From NCBI RefSeq assembly GCF_012272695.1, contig NZ_CP050902.1, forward strand, positions 3,720,001 to 3,784,000: 64,000 bases of DNA. Reading direction: 5' to 3'. Source of the stretch: Nocardioides sp. JQ2195. Lineage in GTDB: Bacteria > Actinomycetota > Actinomycetes > Propionibacteriales > Nocardioidaceae. Under the pieces are notes generated by a model. It saw only the letters and a program-made list of their open reading frames with translations. It was not told the DNA's origin and did no database searches. The position numbers were made by a program, and so were the translations under genes. This document shows positions 8,200 through 15,728 of this stretch, in pieces; the stretch's first letter is position 1, and every line of letters starts with the position of its first letter.

Positions 8200-9359
8200 G
8201 GACGGGCTCCCTCGGGCAGCTGCAGCGCCACCATCATCGACTCGAGTGCCAGGGCCGGCGGCACGTTGAACTCCAACATCTGCTCGCGTGCGGTGAAGAC
8301 CGCGGTGATGCGCCGGAGATTCTCCTCGGGCGTCGTGACCCGCACCAGCCGCTCCAGCTCGTGGCGTCGTTCCTCGTTGACCAGCTCGGTGAGGGCGCCG
8401 GTCGCCAGCACGATCGCATCGCGGTAGACGGACACCAGGTCCATCAGTCCACGGTCGATCACGTCGAGCACGCGCCGCTTGGCACGCGCCTTCTGGCCCT
8501 TCTCCAGGGCCGAGAGCGCGGGAGAGTACTCACGCGGACGGCGGCCGCGATCGACCACGCCGTAGGACGAGTCGAGGTCGGCCTTCTCCCTCACGTCGAG
8601 CTCCACCGTGATCGCCTCGGCCTCGTCCTTGGCCACCTGGTGCAGGTTGCTCGCCGAGCGCATGCACGCGCCCAGGGAGGTCAGGGTGATCGGGATCTTG
8701 ACGACTTCCTCTCGACGGCCGCGGGTGGCCTCGTCCTTGGCCAGCGCACGGGCTCGACCGATGTGGCCCTGGCTGGCGCGGGCGGCATGGGCGGCCAGCT
8801 CCTCGGGCACCCCGTCGTTGCGCACCAGGAAGTCGGTGACGTCGGGCGTGGACGGCGTGGACAACGTGACCAGCCGGCAGCGGGAGCGGATCGTCGGGAG
8901 CACGTCGTCGACGGTGGGCGTGCACAGCATCCACACGGTGCGGTCGGTGGGTTCCTCGATGGCCTTGAGCAACGCGTTGCAGGCCTGCTCGGTGAGGCGG
9001 TCGGCGTCTTCGACGACCAGGATCTGCCAGCGTTGGCCGACCGGCGCCAGGGCGGAACGACGCACCAGGTCGCGCACCTCCTCGACGCCGATGGAGAGCT
9101 TCTCGGTGCGGATCACGGAGACATCCGCGTGAGAGCCGGCCAGGACGGTGTGGCAGGAGTGGCACGACCCGCACCCGGGACCCGTGGGGCTCTCGCACTG
9201 CAACGCCGCGGCAAACGCCACGGCGGCATTGGAGCGACCCGACCCCGGCGGACCGGTGAACAGGAACGCCTGGCTCATCCCGTGGCCGGAGGCCGCGGCG
9301 GAGAGCGCGCTGATGACCGGCCGCTGCCCGACCAGGTTGTCCCAGACGGTGGCGGTCAT
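8196..9359 (-). CDS. holB: DNA polymerase III subunit delta'
   Basis: Clamp-loader subunit of 387 aa. An AAA+ module begins MTATVWDNLVGQ, with P-loop GPPGSGRSN (residues 36-44) and VVEDADRLTEQACNALLKAI (Walker B/SRC region). A zinc module has Cys55, Cys63, Cys66 and Cys69 (GCGSCHSC). The P-loop lysine is Arg42, which suggests this subunit does not hydrolyse ATP, as expected for a stator-type delta' protein. Translation is coupled by 4-bp overlaps to tmk upstream and to the peptidase downstream. The tmk-holB pairing is common in bacteria. Confidence 0.93.
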   Translation of the reverse strand: MTATVWDNLVGQRPVISALSAAASGHGMSQAFLFTGPPGSGRSNAAVAFAAALQCESPTGPGCGSCHSCHTVLAGSHADVSVIRTEKLSIGVEEVRDLVRRSALAPVGQRWQILVVEDADRLTEQACNALLKAIEEPTDRTVWMLCTPTVDDVLPTIRSRCRLVTLSTPSTPDVTDFLVRNDGVPEELAAHAARASQGHIGRARALAKDEATRGRREEVVKIPITLTSLGACMRSASNLHQVAKDEAEAITVELDVREKADLDSSYGVVDRGRRPREYSPALSALEKGQKARAKRRVLDVIDRGLMDLVSVYRDAIVLATGALTELVNEERRHELERLVRVTTPEENLRRITAVFTAREQMLEFNVPPALALESMMVALQLPEGARP

Positions 9360-10006
9360 CGACGGGCCGCCTGGGTCAGGAGCGGTGCAAGGCGCTCGCG
9401 GACTGCGGCAGCGATCTCGTCGACCGGTCGCCGCGCGTCCACCACCAGGTAGTGCTCGGGGCTGGCCGCTGCCATCCGCAGGAAGGCCTCGCGTACCCGC
9501 AGGTGGAACTCGTCGGACTCCCCCTCGATGCGGTCACGTTCGGCGAAGCGCCCCAGCCCCTGCTGGGGCGCGAGGTCGAGCACGACGGTCAGGTGGGGAC
9601 GCAGGTCGCGCGTCGCCCACCGGTTGACCTGCTCGACCTCGTCGACGACGAGGTCACGACCTGCGCCCTGGTAGGCCAACGCCGAGTCGACGTAGCGGTC
9701 GGTGATGACCACCTCGCGGCGCTCCAGGGCGGGGGCCACCACCGTGTCGATGTGCTCGGCCTTGTCTGCTGCGTAGAGCAAGGCCTCCGTGCGGTGGGAC
9801 AGCTCACCGGTGGCCGGGTCGAGCACGATCTGTCGGATCTTCTGCCCGACCGCGGTGTCGCCGGGCTCGTGGGTGAGGACGACGCCATGGCCCTCGGCCT
9901 CGAGCCAGTCCCGCAGGGCCCGTGACTGCGTCGACTTGCCGGCGCCCTCGCCGCCCTCGAAGCAGACGAAGACACCCGTGTCTGAGTAGCGGCCCGGTGA
10001 CGTCAC
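9356..10006 (-). CDS. tmk: thymidylate kinase
   Basis: dTMP kinase of 216 aa, which makes dTDP for DNA synthesis. The P-loop is FEGGEGAGKST (residues 16-26), the DRY motif is in TDRYVDSALAYQGAGR, and a LID-like ERDRIEGE follows. Two GTG codons are possible, at 10015 and 10006. The 10006 start is preferred because a TAGGGT hexamer (10014-10019) ends 7 nt before it, so the transcript would start at or next to the codon. The stop overlaps the holB start by 4 bp. It lies downstream of topA on the same strand. Confidence 0.92.
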   Translation of the reverse strand: MTSPGRYSDTGVFVCFEGGEGAGKSTQSRALRDWLEAEGHGVVLTHEPGDTAVGQKIRQIVLDPATGELSHRTEALLYAADKAEHIDTVVAPALERREVVITDRYVDSALAYQGAGRDLVVDEVEQVNRWATRDLRPHLTVVLDLAPQQGLGRFAERDRIEGESDEFHLRVREAFLRMAAASPEHYLVVDARRPVDEIAAAVRERLAPLLTQAARR

Positions 10007-10019
10007 GTCGTACACCCTA

Positions 10020-10077
10020 GGTGGAGGCACCGACCGCCGCTCAGCGCGGATCCGATCGAGTGGTCCGGGCCTCCACC
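10020..10077 (-). terminator. hairpin downstream of topA
   Basis: GGTGGAGGC (10020-10028) and GCCTCCACC (10069-10077) are perfectly complementary 9-bp arms around a 40-nt loop, about 18 nt after the topA stop. No T tract is present. It abuts the tmk -10 hexamer, so topA termination and tmk initiation share this gap. Confidence 0.5.
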
Positions 10078-10094
10078 TTCGAGTGGCCGGTCGG

Positions 10095-12854
10095 TCAGGA
10101 CTTCTTGGCTGCGGTCTTCTTGGTGGCCTTCTTCGCCGGTGCCTTCTTCGCGGTCTTCTTGGCCGTCGACTTCTTGGCCGTCGACTTCTTCGCCGCCGTC
10201 TTCTTGGCGCCCTTCTTGGCTGTCTTCTTCGCGGGCCCCTTGGCGCGACGCTCCGCGAGCAGCTCGGCGGCCCGCTCGATCGTGATCGCCTCGACCGTGT
10301 CGTCCTTGCGCAGCGTGGCGTTGTATTCACCGTCGGTCACGTAGTCACCGAAGCGGCCGGACTTCACCACGACCGGCTGCCCGGACACCGGGTCGGGGCC
10401 GAGCTCCTTGAGCGGCGGCGCCGCTGCGGCACGACCCCGCTGCTTGGGCTGGGCATAGATCGCCAGCGCCTCCTCGAGCGTGATGCTGAGCAGCTGCTCC
10501 TCTGAGGTGAGGGTGCGCGAGTCGGTGCCCTTCTTGAGGTAGGGGCCGTAGCGACCGTTCTGCGCGGTGATCTCGACGCCCTCGGCGTCCTCACCGACCA
10601 CCCGCGGGAGCGACAGCAGCTTCACCGCGTCGTCGAGGGTGATCGTGTCGAGGCTCATCGACTTGAACAGCGACCCGGTGCGGGGCTTGGCCTTGCTCTT
10701 CTTCCGCGCCTGTCCTGAGCCTGTCGAAGGGTCCTCGGGCAGCAGCTCGGTCACGTAGGGGCCGTAGCGACCGTTCTTGGCCACGACGGTCAGGCCGGTC
10801 TCGGGGTGCTCACCGAGGATCGTCTCCTCACCGGCGGGGTTGGCCAGCAGCTCCTTGGCCTTCTCGAGCGTGAGCTCGTCGGGTGGCAGATCGTCGGGCA
10901 CGTTGGCGCGCTTGCCCGCCGGGGTGCCGTCGTCGCCGGGCCCCTCGAGGTAGGGCCCGTAGCGGCCGACGCGAAGCACGATGCCGCTGTCCTCGCCGGC
11001 GACCGGGAAGGTGGCCAGCGCCTTCGCGTCGATCTCACCGAGTCCGTTGACCAGGCGGTGCAGCCCGGCGACCTTGTCGGAGCCGTAGTAGAACTCGGCC
11101 AGCTCGGTCTCGCGCTCACGGTTGCCCGCAGCGATCTCGTCGAGGATGTCCTCCATCCCCGCGGTGAACTCGTAGGAGATGAGACGGGTGAAGTGGTCGG
11201 TCAGCAGCCGGACCACGGAGAACGCCAGCCAGGCCGGCACCAGAGCGGTGCCCTTCTTGTAGACGTACCCTCGGTTCAGGATCGTGCCGATGATGGAGGC
11301 GTAGGTCGACGGGCGGCCGATCTCACGCTCCTCGAGCTCCTTGATCAGCGTGGCCTCGGTGAAGCGGGCCGGTGGCTTGGTCTCGTGGCCCTGTGCCTGG
11401 AGGGAGGCCGCCGTGACCCGGTTGCCCTCCTCGAGCTTCGGCAGACGGGTCTCCTGGTCGTCACGCGCGGCTGCCTTGTCGTCGGTGCCCTCGACGTAGG
11501 CCTTCAGGAAGCCGTGGAAGGTGATCACCCGGCCACTCGAGGAGAAGACGACGTCCTCGCCGGTCGCGGCTGCGCCGCCGTAACGGATGGAGACCGACTG
11601 GCCGACCGCGTCCTTCATCTGCGAGGCGACGGTGCGCATCCAGATCAGCTCGTAGAGGCGGAACTGCTCGCCGCTCAGCCCGGTCTGGGCCGGGGTGCGG
11701 AAGTGTTCGCCGGCAGGACGGATCGCCTCGTGCGCCTCCTGCGCGTTCTTCACCTTCGAGGCGTAGACGCGCGGCTTGTCCGGGAGGTACTCGGCGCCGT
11801 ACAGCTCGCGGACCTGGTCGCGCGCCGCGCCGATCGCGGAGCCGGACAGCGTCGTGGAGTCGGTGCGCATGTAGGTGATGAAGCCGTTCTCGTAGAGGCG
11901 CTGGGCCACCGACATGGTGGCCGAGGCGCCCATGCCGAGCTTGCGGCTGGCCTCCTGCTGGAGCGTGGTGGTGCGGAACGGCGCATAGGGAGAGCGCTTG
12001 TAGGGCTTCGACTCGACGCTGCGGACGTCGTACGTCGTGTCCTGCAGGCCGGCGACCAGGGCCTCGGCGCGACTGCGGTCGAGGTGGACCACGGCCTTGT
12101 CCACGCTGGACTGCTTCAGCTGGCCGTCGTCGGCGAAGTCGGAACCGCGGGCGACGCGGGAGCCGTCGATGGTCTGCAGCTTCCCCGGGAAGATGCGTGG
12201 ATCGTGGCCGGAGCCGGCGTCGAAGGAGCCGTCGATGTCCCAGTAGGAGGCCGCACGGAAGGCGATCCGCTCCTTCTCGCGGTCGACCACGAGGCGGGTG
12301 GCCACGGACTGCACGCGGCCGGCGGACAGACCGCTCATCACCTTGCGCCACAGCACCGGGGAGACCTCGTAGCCGTAGAGACGGTCGAGGATGCGACGGG
12401 TCTCCTGGGCCTCGACGAGATCCATCGCGATCTCGCGCGGGTTGTCGACGGCGGCCAGGATGGCGGCCTTGGTGATCTCGTGGAAGACCATCCGCTTCAC
12501 GGGGATGTTCTTGGGCTTGAGCTCGTCGAGGAGGTGCCAGGCGATCGCCTCTCCCTCCCGGTCCTCATCGGTGGCGAGGAAGAGCTCGTCGGCGTCCTTG
12601 AGGAGACCCTTGAGCTTGGTGATGTGGCTCTTCTTGTCCCTGGGGACCACGTAGTAGGGCTCGAAGCCGTTCTCGACGTCCACCGCCAGCCGCCCCCACG
12701 GCTTGTCCTTGATCTTCGCCGGAGTGTCGGCGGCATTGTTCGGCAGGTCGCGGATGTGCCCGATGGACGACTCGACGACGTAGCCGTCGCCGAGGTACCC
12801 GGCAATGGTGCGGGCCTTGGCGGGCGACTCGACGATCACCAACTTGTGTGCCAC
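10095..12854 (-). CDS. topA: type I DNA topoisomerase
   Basis: Topoisomerase IA of 919 aa that relaxes negative supercoils. The TOPRIM domain opens with HKLVIVESPAKARTI and includes ATDEDREGEAIAWHL. The active-site tyrosine is in NGFITYMRTDSTTLS. Four GRYGPY-type C-terminal repeat modules follow. The tail from about residue 870 is Lys/Ala-rich (AKKSTAKKSTAKKTAKK), a DNA-contacting extension known to raise processivity in actinobacterial TopA. The start is GTG at 12854, with AGGAGG 10 nt before it. A 29-bp dispersed repeat (10706-10734) is inserted in frame in the linker near residue 707 and reads DPSTGSGQAR. Confidence 0.96.
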   Translation of the reverse strand: MAHKLVIVESPAKARTIAGYLGDGYVVESSIGHIRDLPNNAADTPAKIKDKPWGRLAVDVENGFEPYYVVPRDKKSHITKLKGLLKDADELFLATDEDREGEAIAWHLLDELKPKNIPVKRMVFHEITKAAILAAVDNPREIAMDLVEAQETRRILDRLYGYEVSPVLWRKVMSGLSAGRVQSVATRLVVDREKERIAFRAASYWDIDGSFDAGSGHDPRIFPGKLQTIDGSRVARGSDFADDGQLKQSSVDKAVVHLDRSRAEALVAGLQDTTYDVRSVESKPYKRSPYAPFRTTTLQQEASRKLGMGASATMSVAQRLYENGFITYMRTDSTTLSGSAIGAARDQVRELYGAEYLPDKPRVYASKVKNAQEAHEAIRPAGEHFRTPAQTGLSGEQFRLYELIWMRTVASQMKDAVGQSVSIRYGGAAATGEDVVFSSSGRVITFHGFLKAYVEGTDDKAAARDDQETRLPKLEEGNRVTAASLQAQGHETKPPARFTEATLIKELEEREIGRPSTYASIIGTILNRGYVYKKGTALVPAWLAFSVVRLLTDHFTRLISYEFTAGMEDILDEIAAGNRERETELAEFYYGSDKVAGLHRLVNGLGEIDAKALATFPVAGEDSGIVLRVGRYGPYLEGPGDDGTPAGKRANVPDDLPPDELTLEKAKELLANPAGEETILGEHPETGLTVVAKNGRYGPYVTELLPEDPSTGSGQARKKSKAKPRTGSLFKSMSLDTITLDDAVKLLSLPRVVGEDAEGVEITAQNGRYGPYLKKGTDSRTLTSEEQLLSITLEEALAIYAQPKQRGRAAAAPPLKELGPDPVSGQPVVVKSGRFGDYVTDGEYNATLRKDDTVEAITIERAAELLAERRAKGPAKKTAKKGAKKTAAKKSTAKKSTAKKTAKKAPAKKATKKTAAKKS
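10706..10734 (-). repeat. dispersed CCTTCGACAGGCTCAGGACA-type repeat inside topA
   Basis: On the minus strand this 29-bp stretch contains CCTTCGACAGGCTCAGGACA. It matches, from memory, a short element that is widespread in actinobacterial and other genomes. Here it is in frame and encodes PSTGSGQA between two TopA C-terminal repeat modules. No second copy was seen in this window. Confidence 0.8.
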
Positions 12855-13013
12855 GAACTCTTGGCCTCCTGGGCTCCAGCGGGGCTCCGTCGGACGCGAC
12901 GGGGTCTCTCGGCCGCTTACGGTAGCGCGTCGGCCAATCACACGCTGACCGCCCGCCGCCCTGCGGCGAGACGCACGGTCGGGCGGCACCCCGGCCGGGG
13001 CGCGGCCACTGGG

Positions 13014-14093
13014 TCAGGCGACGGTCATCCCGGCGACCACTTTCTCCAGCTGGTCGAGCAGCTTCTGGTCTCCCAGGGGAACCACGCCGGCGAAGATCGC
13101 GTAGGTCTCCGAGTCGTCGACCTCCACCGCGACCACGATCGCGTGGTCACCCTCCACGGTGACCCGGGGGTCGTCGACGCGGATCTCGGTGTCGATGCGC
13201 CAGGCGTTGTGACCGTCGACGGTGATCTGCTCCGATCCCTTCGGCGTTGTTCCCGCCATGCCGGTGTACATGTCCTCGGAGCCGGCCATGCAGTTGGTCA
13301 CGCTCTGGGCCGCTGCCTCGAGGGAACCGTATCCGTCGGACCGCTCCACGCTCCCGACCACGAGCAGCGATATCCAACCCGCGTCCCCCGACTGCTCGAC
13401 GATCTCGTATGCGCCCCGGGGGTCCCGGAGCCACGCGAACGCCTCCGCTGCCTGGTCGGCCTGCTCATCGGCGGTGTATCCCGCGGGAACCGGGGCCGAC
13501 AGGTCGAAGGACTTGATGGTGCCGGGCGGTGTGGGCGCGTGCACCGCCGGAAGCGCCTGCGGGCAATCAGTCAGCGCGTCCGTCGAGGAGGTGGACTCAT
13601 CGGTCGGCTCGCTGGTGGCGGAGGATGCCTCGTCGGTCGGTTCGCTGGACTGGGACGACTCGTCGTCGGCCGACTTGTCGTCGCTGTCGTCGTCGCCCAT
13701 GGTCAGCCAGGCGGCGATGCCACCGCCCACGAGGAGCAGGACCACGACGACCGCGGCCACCGCGACGAGGACGCCCTTCTTCCCCGATCCCCCGGGGCCA
13801 CCGTTGGGGGCGGGCATCGGCGACCACTGGTGCGCCGGCTGCTGGCCGTAGGGCTGGCCCTGCTGCTGCGCCCAGCCCTGCTGGGGATCGTGGGGTTGCT
13901 GGGGGAACTGCTGCGTCGGCTGCTCGCCGTAGGGCTGGCCCTGCGGTTGGGCGGGCGGGCCGCTCGGCTGGACACTCGCCGGCGGGGCGTCGTACGGGTT
14001 CGCCGTGGTCTCGGCGCTCCAGGACTGGCCGTCCCAGTAGCGGAACGAACCGGGCTGGCCGGAGGGGTCGGGATACCAAGCAGGCTGGGACAC
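13014..14093 (-). CDS. DUF2510-containing membrane-anchored protein
   Basis: Protein of 359 aa. An N-terminal DUF2510 module (PAWYPDPSGQPGSFRYWDG) is followed by a Gln/Pro-rich linker with repeated QGQPYG-type segments. One membrane helix (GVLVAVAAVVVVLLLVGGGI) precedes an acidic Ser/Thr/Asp-rich spacer and an extracytoplasmic domain of about 180 residues. The function is unknown. The topology suggests a cytoplasmic sensor tail with an outside domain. GTG starts exist at 14099 and 14093; 14093 is chosen because TAATGT (14100-14105) ends 6 nt before it, as in other leaderless genes here. No Shine-Dalgarno sequence is visible. Confidence 0.8.
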   Translation of the reverse strand: MSQPAWYPDPSGQPGSFRYWDGQSWSAETTANPYDAPPASVQPSGPPAQPQGQPYGEQPTQQFPQQPHDPQQGWAQQQGQPYGQQPAHQWSPMPAPNGGPGGSGKKGVLVAVAAVVVVLLLVGGGIAAWLTMGDDDSDDKSADDESSQSSEPTDEASSATSEPTDESTSSTDALTDCPQALPAVHAPTPPGTIKSFDLSAPVPAGYTADEQADQAAEAFAWLRDPRGAYEIVEQSGDAGWISLLVVGSVERSDGYGSLEAAAQSVTNCMAGSEDMYTGMAGTTPKGSEQITVDGHNAWRIDTEIRVDDPRVTVEGDHAIVVAVEVDDSETYAIFAGVVPLGDQKLLDQLEKVVAGMTVA

Positions 14094-14162
14094 GGTCACA
14101 CATTAGGCGATCACACCGGGCTCGCGCCGGAACCTGGGACGAGTCCTGGCGCCGGGTCCGGG

Positions 14163-15632
14163 TCAGGAGTCGAGCAGGAAGCCTTCGGCGACCAGCTCGC
14201 GCACGGTCGGCAGGTACGTCGACCGCATGGTGGCCGTCTCCTCCTCGAGGAGGCTGCCCAGCGCGTCCAGGATCTGGCCCACGGACAGCTCGCCGTCACA
14301 CGCGCCCAGCAGCGCGGCCTCGACGGTGTCGGCCTGGCGGGCCCGGCGCAGTCCGCGCTGCTGGCGCAGCACCACGGTGTGCGGGTCCTCAGCACCCGGC
14401 GCACCCACGGTCTCCTGCTGCACGTCGGTGCGCGCGACCAGACGCGCGGCCAGCAGGGCGTCGTCGTCGAGACCGGCGAGGACGTCGATCGCCTGCCCCC
14501 ACGCGTGGATCGTCGGGGCGATCGGCTGCTCCACGTCGAAGGGCCAGTCCTCGAGCCGGAGCGTCGGCTCGGCGTCGGTGCGCCGCAGGTTGATCCAGCC
14601 GAAGCCGACCCCCTCGATGCCCTGCTCGGCGAACCACTGCAGCCACGTGTCGTAGCGCCGGACGTAGTCGGAAGTCCCCTGCAGGCCGGCGTCCTTGAGC
14701 CACAGCTCGACGTACGTCGCCGGGTCGACCACCTCGCGCTGGACGACCCAGGCGTCGCTGTCGTGGATCCAGCCGGCCAACCGTTCGTCCCACGGCTGTC
14801 CCTCGTCGATCACCCAGTTGGCCAGGACCTGGCACCAGCCTCCGGGTGTGAGGTGGTCCGGTGCGGCTCGCACGATGTCCTCGACGACGCGGTCGCCGGG
14901 CAACCCGGAGTCGCGGTAGACGAGCCGTTCCCCGGTCGCCGGGGAGATCACGAACGGCGGGTTGGTGGAGATCAGGTCGAACTGCTCGCCACGAACCGGT
15001 TCGAAGAACGATCCGTCACGGACGTCGACGGGTCCGGCGTCGTTCAGGGCGACGTTGAACCCGGTCATCCACAGCGCCCGCTGGTTCACGTCGGTCGCGA
15101 CCACCTGGTCCGAGTGCGCGGCGAGGTGGAGCGCCTGCACGCCGCACCCGGTGCCGAGGTCGAGCGAGCGGCCCACCTTCTCGCGAATCGTCAGCTGGGC
15201 CAACGACGTGGAGGCCGAGCTGATGCCCAGCACGTGGTCGGGGCCGACCTTGTTGGGCGTGCCGTCCAGCCCGGGGGTCAGGTCGCTGACCACCCACAGG
15301 TCCCGCTGCTCCTCGGCGTAGGGGCGCACGTCCATCCTGGCGGCCACCTCCCCGACACTGCGCTCCAGGATCCCCTCGGTGGTCAGCCGGTCGACCATGC
15401 CGGGCAGGGCCCGTTCGGCCGCGGCGACGGACACCGGCGCCTGGAGCAGGAACAACCGGGTCAGCGCCTCGAGCGGCGAGTCACCCTTCGTGCGCTGCAG
15501 CCCGGGCACCGTCTCGTTGCGGGAGAGGGCTGTGTGCGCCGTCGTACCGAGCAGCTCGGCGACGCCGTCATAGGTGTAGTCCGCAGCGGTGAGTGCATCG
15601 CGGAGCCGGGCGGGAAGATCAGAGGGGTTCAC
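14163..15632 (-). CDS. class I SAM-dependent methyltransferase with N-terminal extension
   Basis: Protein of 489 aa. The SAM-binding motif I is LDLGTGCGVQAL (about residues 170-181). The NPPF motif (STNPPFVIS) is the signature of N6-adenine and N5-glutamine methyltransferases such as HemK/PrmC and RlmF types. About 160 residues precede the Rossmann fold and a long C-terminal region follows. The target could be a nucleic acid or a protein and cannot be decided. The GTG at 15632 was chosen because TACGCT (15639-15644) ends 6 nt upstream. An ATG at 15674 is the alternative. Confidence 0.85.
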   Translation of the reverse strand: MNPSDLPARLRDALTAADYTYDGVAELLGTTAHTALSRNETVPGLQRTKGDSPLEALTRLFLLQAPVSVAAAERALPGMVDRLTTEGILERSVGEVAARMDVRPYAEEQRDLWVVSDLTPGLDGTPNKVGPDHVLGISSASTSLAQLTIREKVGRSLDLGTGCGVQALHLAAHSDQVVATDVNQRALWMTGFNVALNDAGPVDVRDGSFFEPVRGEQFDLISTNPPFVISPATGERLVYRDSGLPGDRVVEDIVRAAPDHLTPGGWCQVLANWVIDEGQPWDERLAGWIHDSDAWVVQREVVDPATYVELWLKDAGLQGTSDYVRRYDTWLQWFAEQGIEGVGFGWINLRRTDAEPTLRLEDWPFDVEQPIAPTIHAWGQAIDVLAGLDDDALLAARLVARTDVQQETVGAPGAEDPHTVVLRQQRGLRRARQADTVEAALLGACDGELSVGQILDALGSLLEEETATMRSTYLPTVRELVAEGFLLDS

Positions 15633-15666
15633 GGCACGAGCGTAGTGAACCGCGACCCACGCACAA

Positions 15667-15713
15667 GACGGCACCGGATCACAGCCAGCTGGTGGCTGTG
15701 ACCCGGTGCCGTC
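15667..15713. terminator. long hairpin terminator after hppA
   Basis: A 21-bp stem with one mismatch joins 15667-15687 to 15693-15713 (arm core TCACAGCCA/TGGCTGTGA) with a 5-nt loop. It lies 16 nt after the hppA stop and is followed on the minus strand by TTGTG rather than a full T tract. It also overlaps the region just upstream of the methyltransferase promoter. Confidence 0.8.
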
Positions 15714-15728
15714 CGTCGAGCAGTGCGC

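Noticed and set aside
10806..15701. A very long open frame on the plus strand opposite topA, the DUF2510 gene and the methyltransferase
   Set aside because: It is the GC-rich antisense shadow of three well-supported minus-strand genes; its product is low-complexity and matches no family I know.
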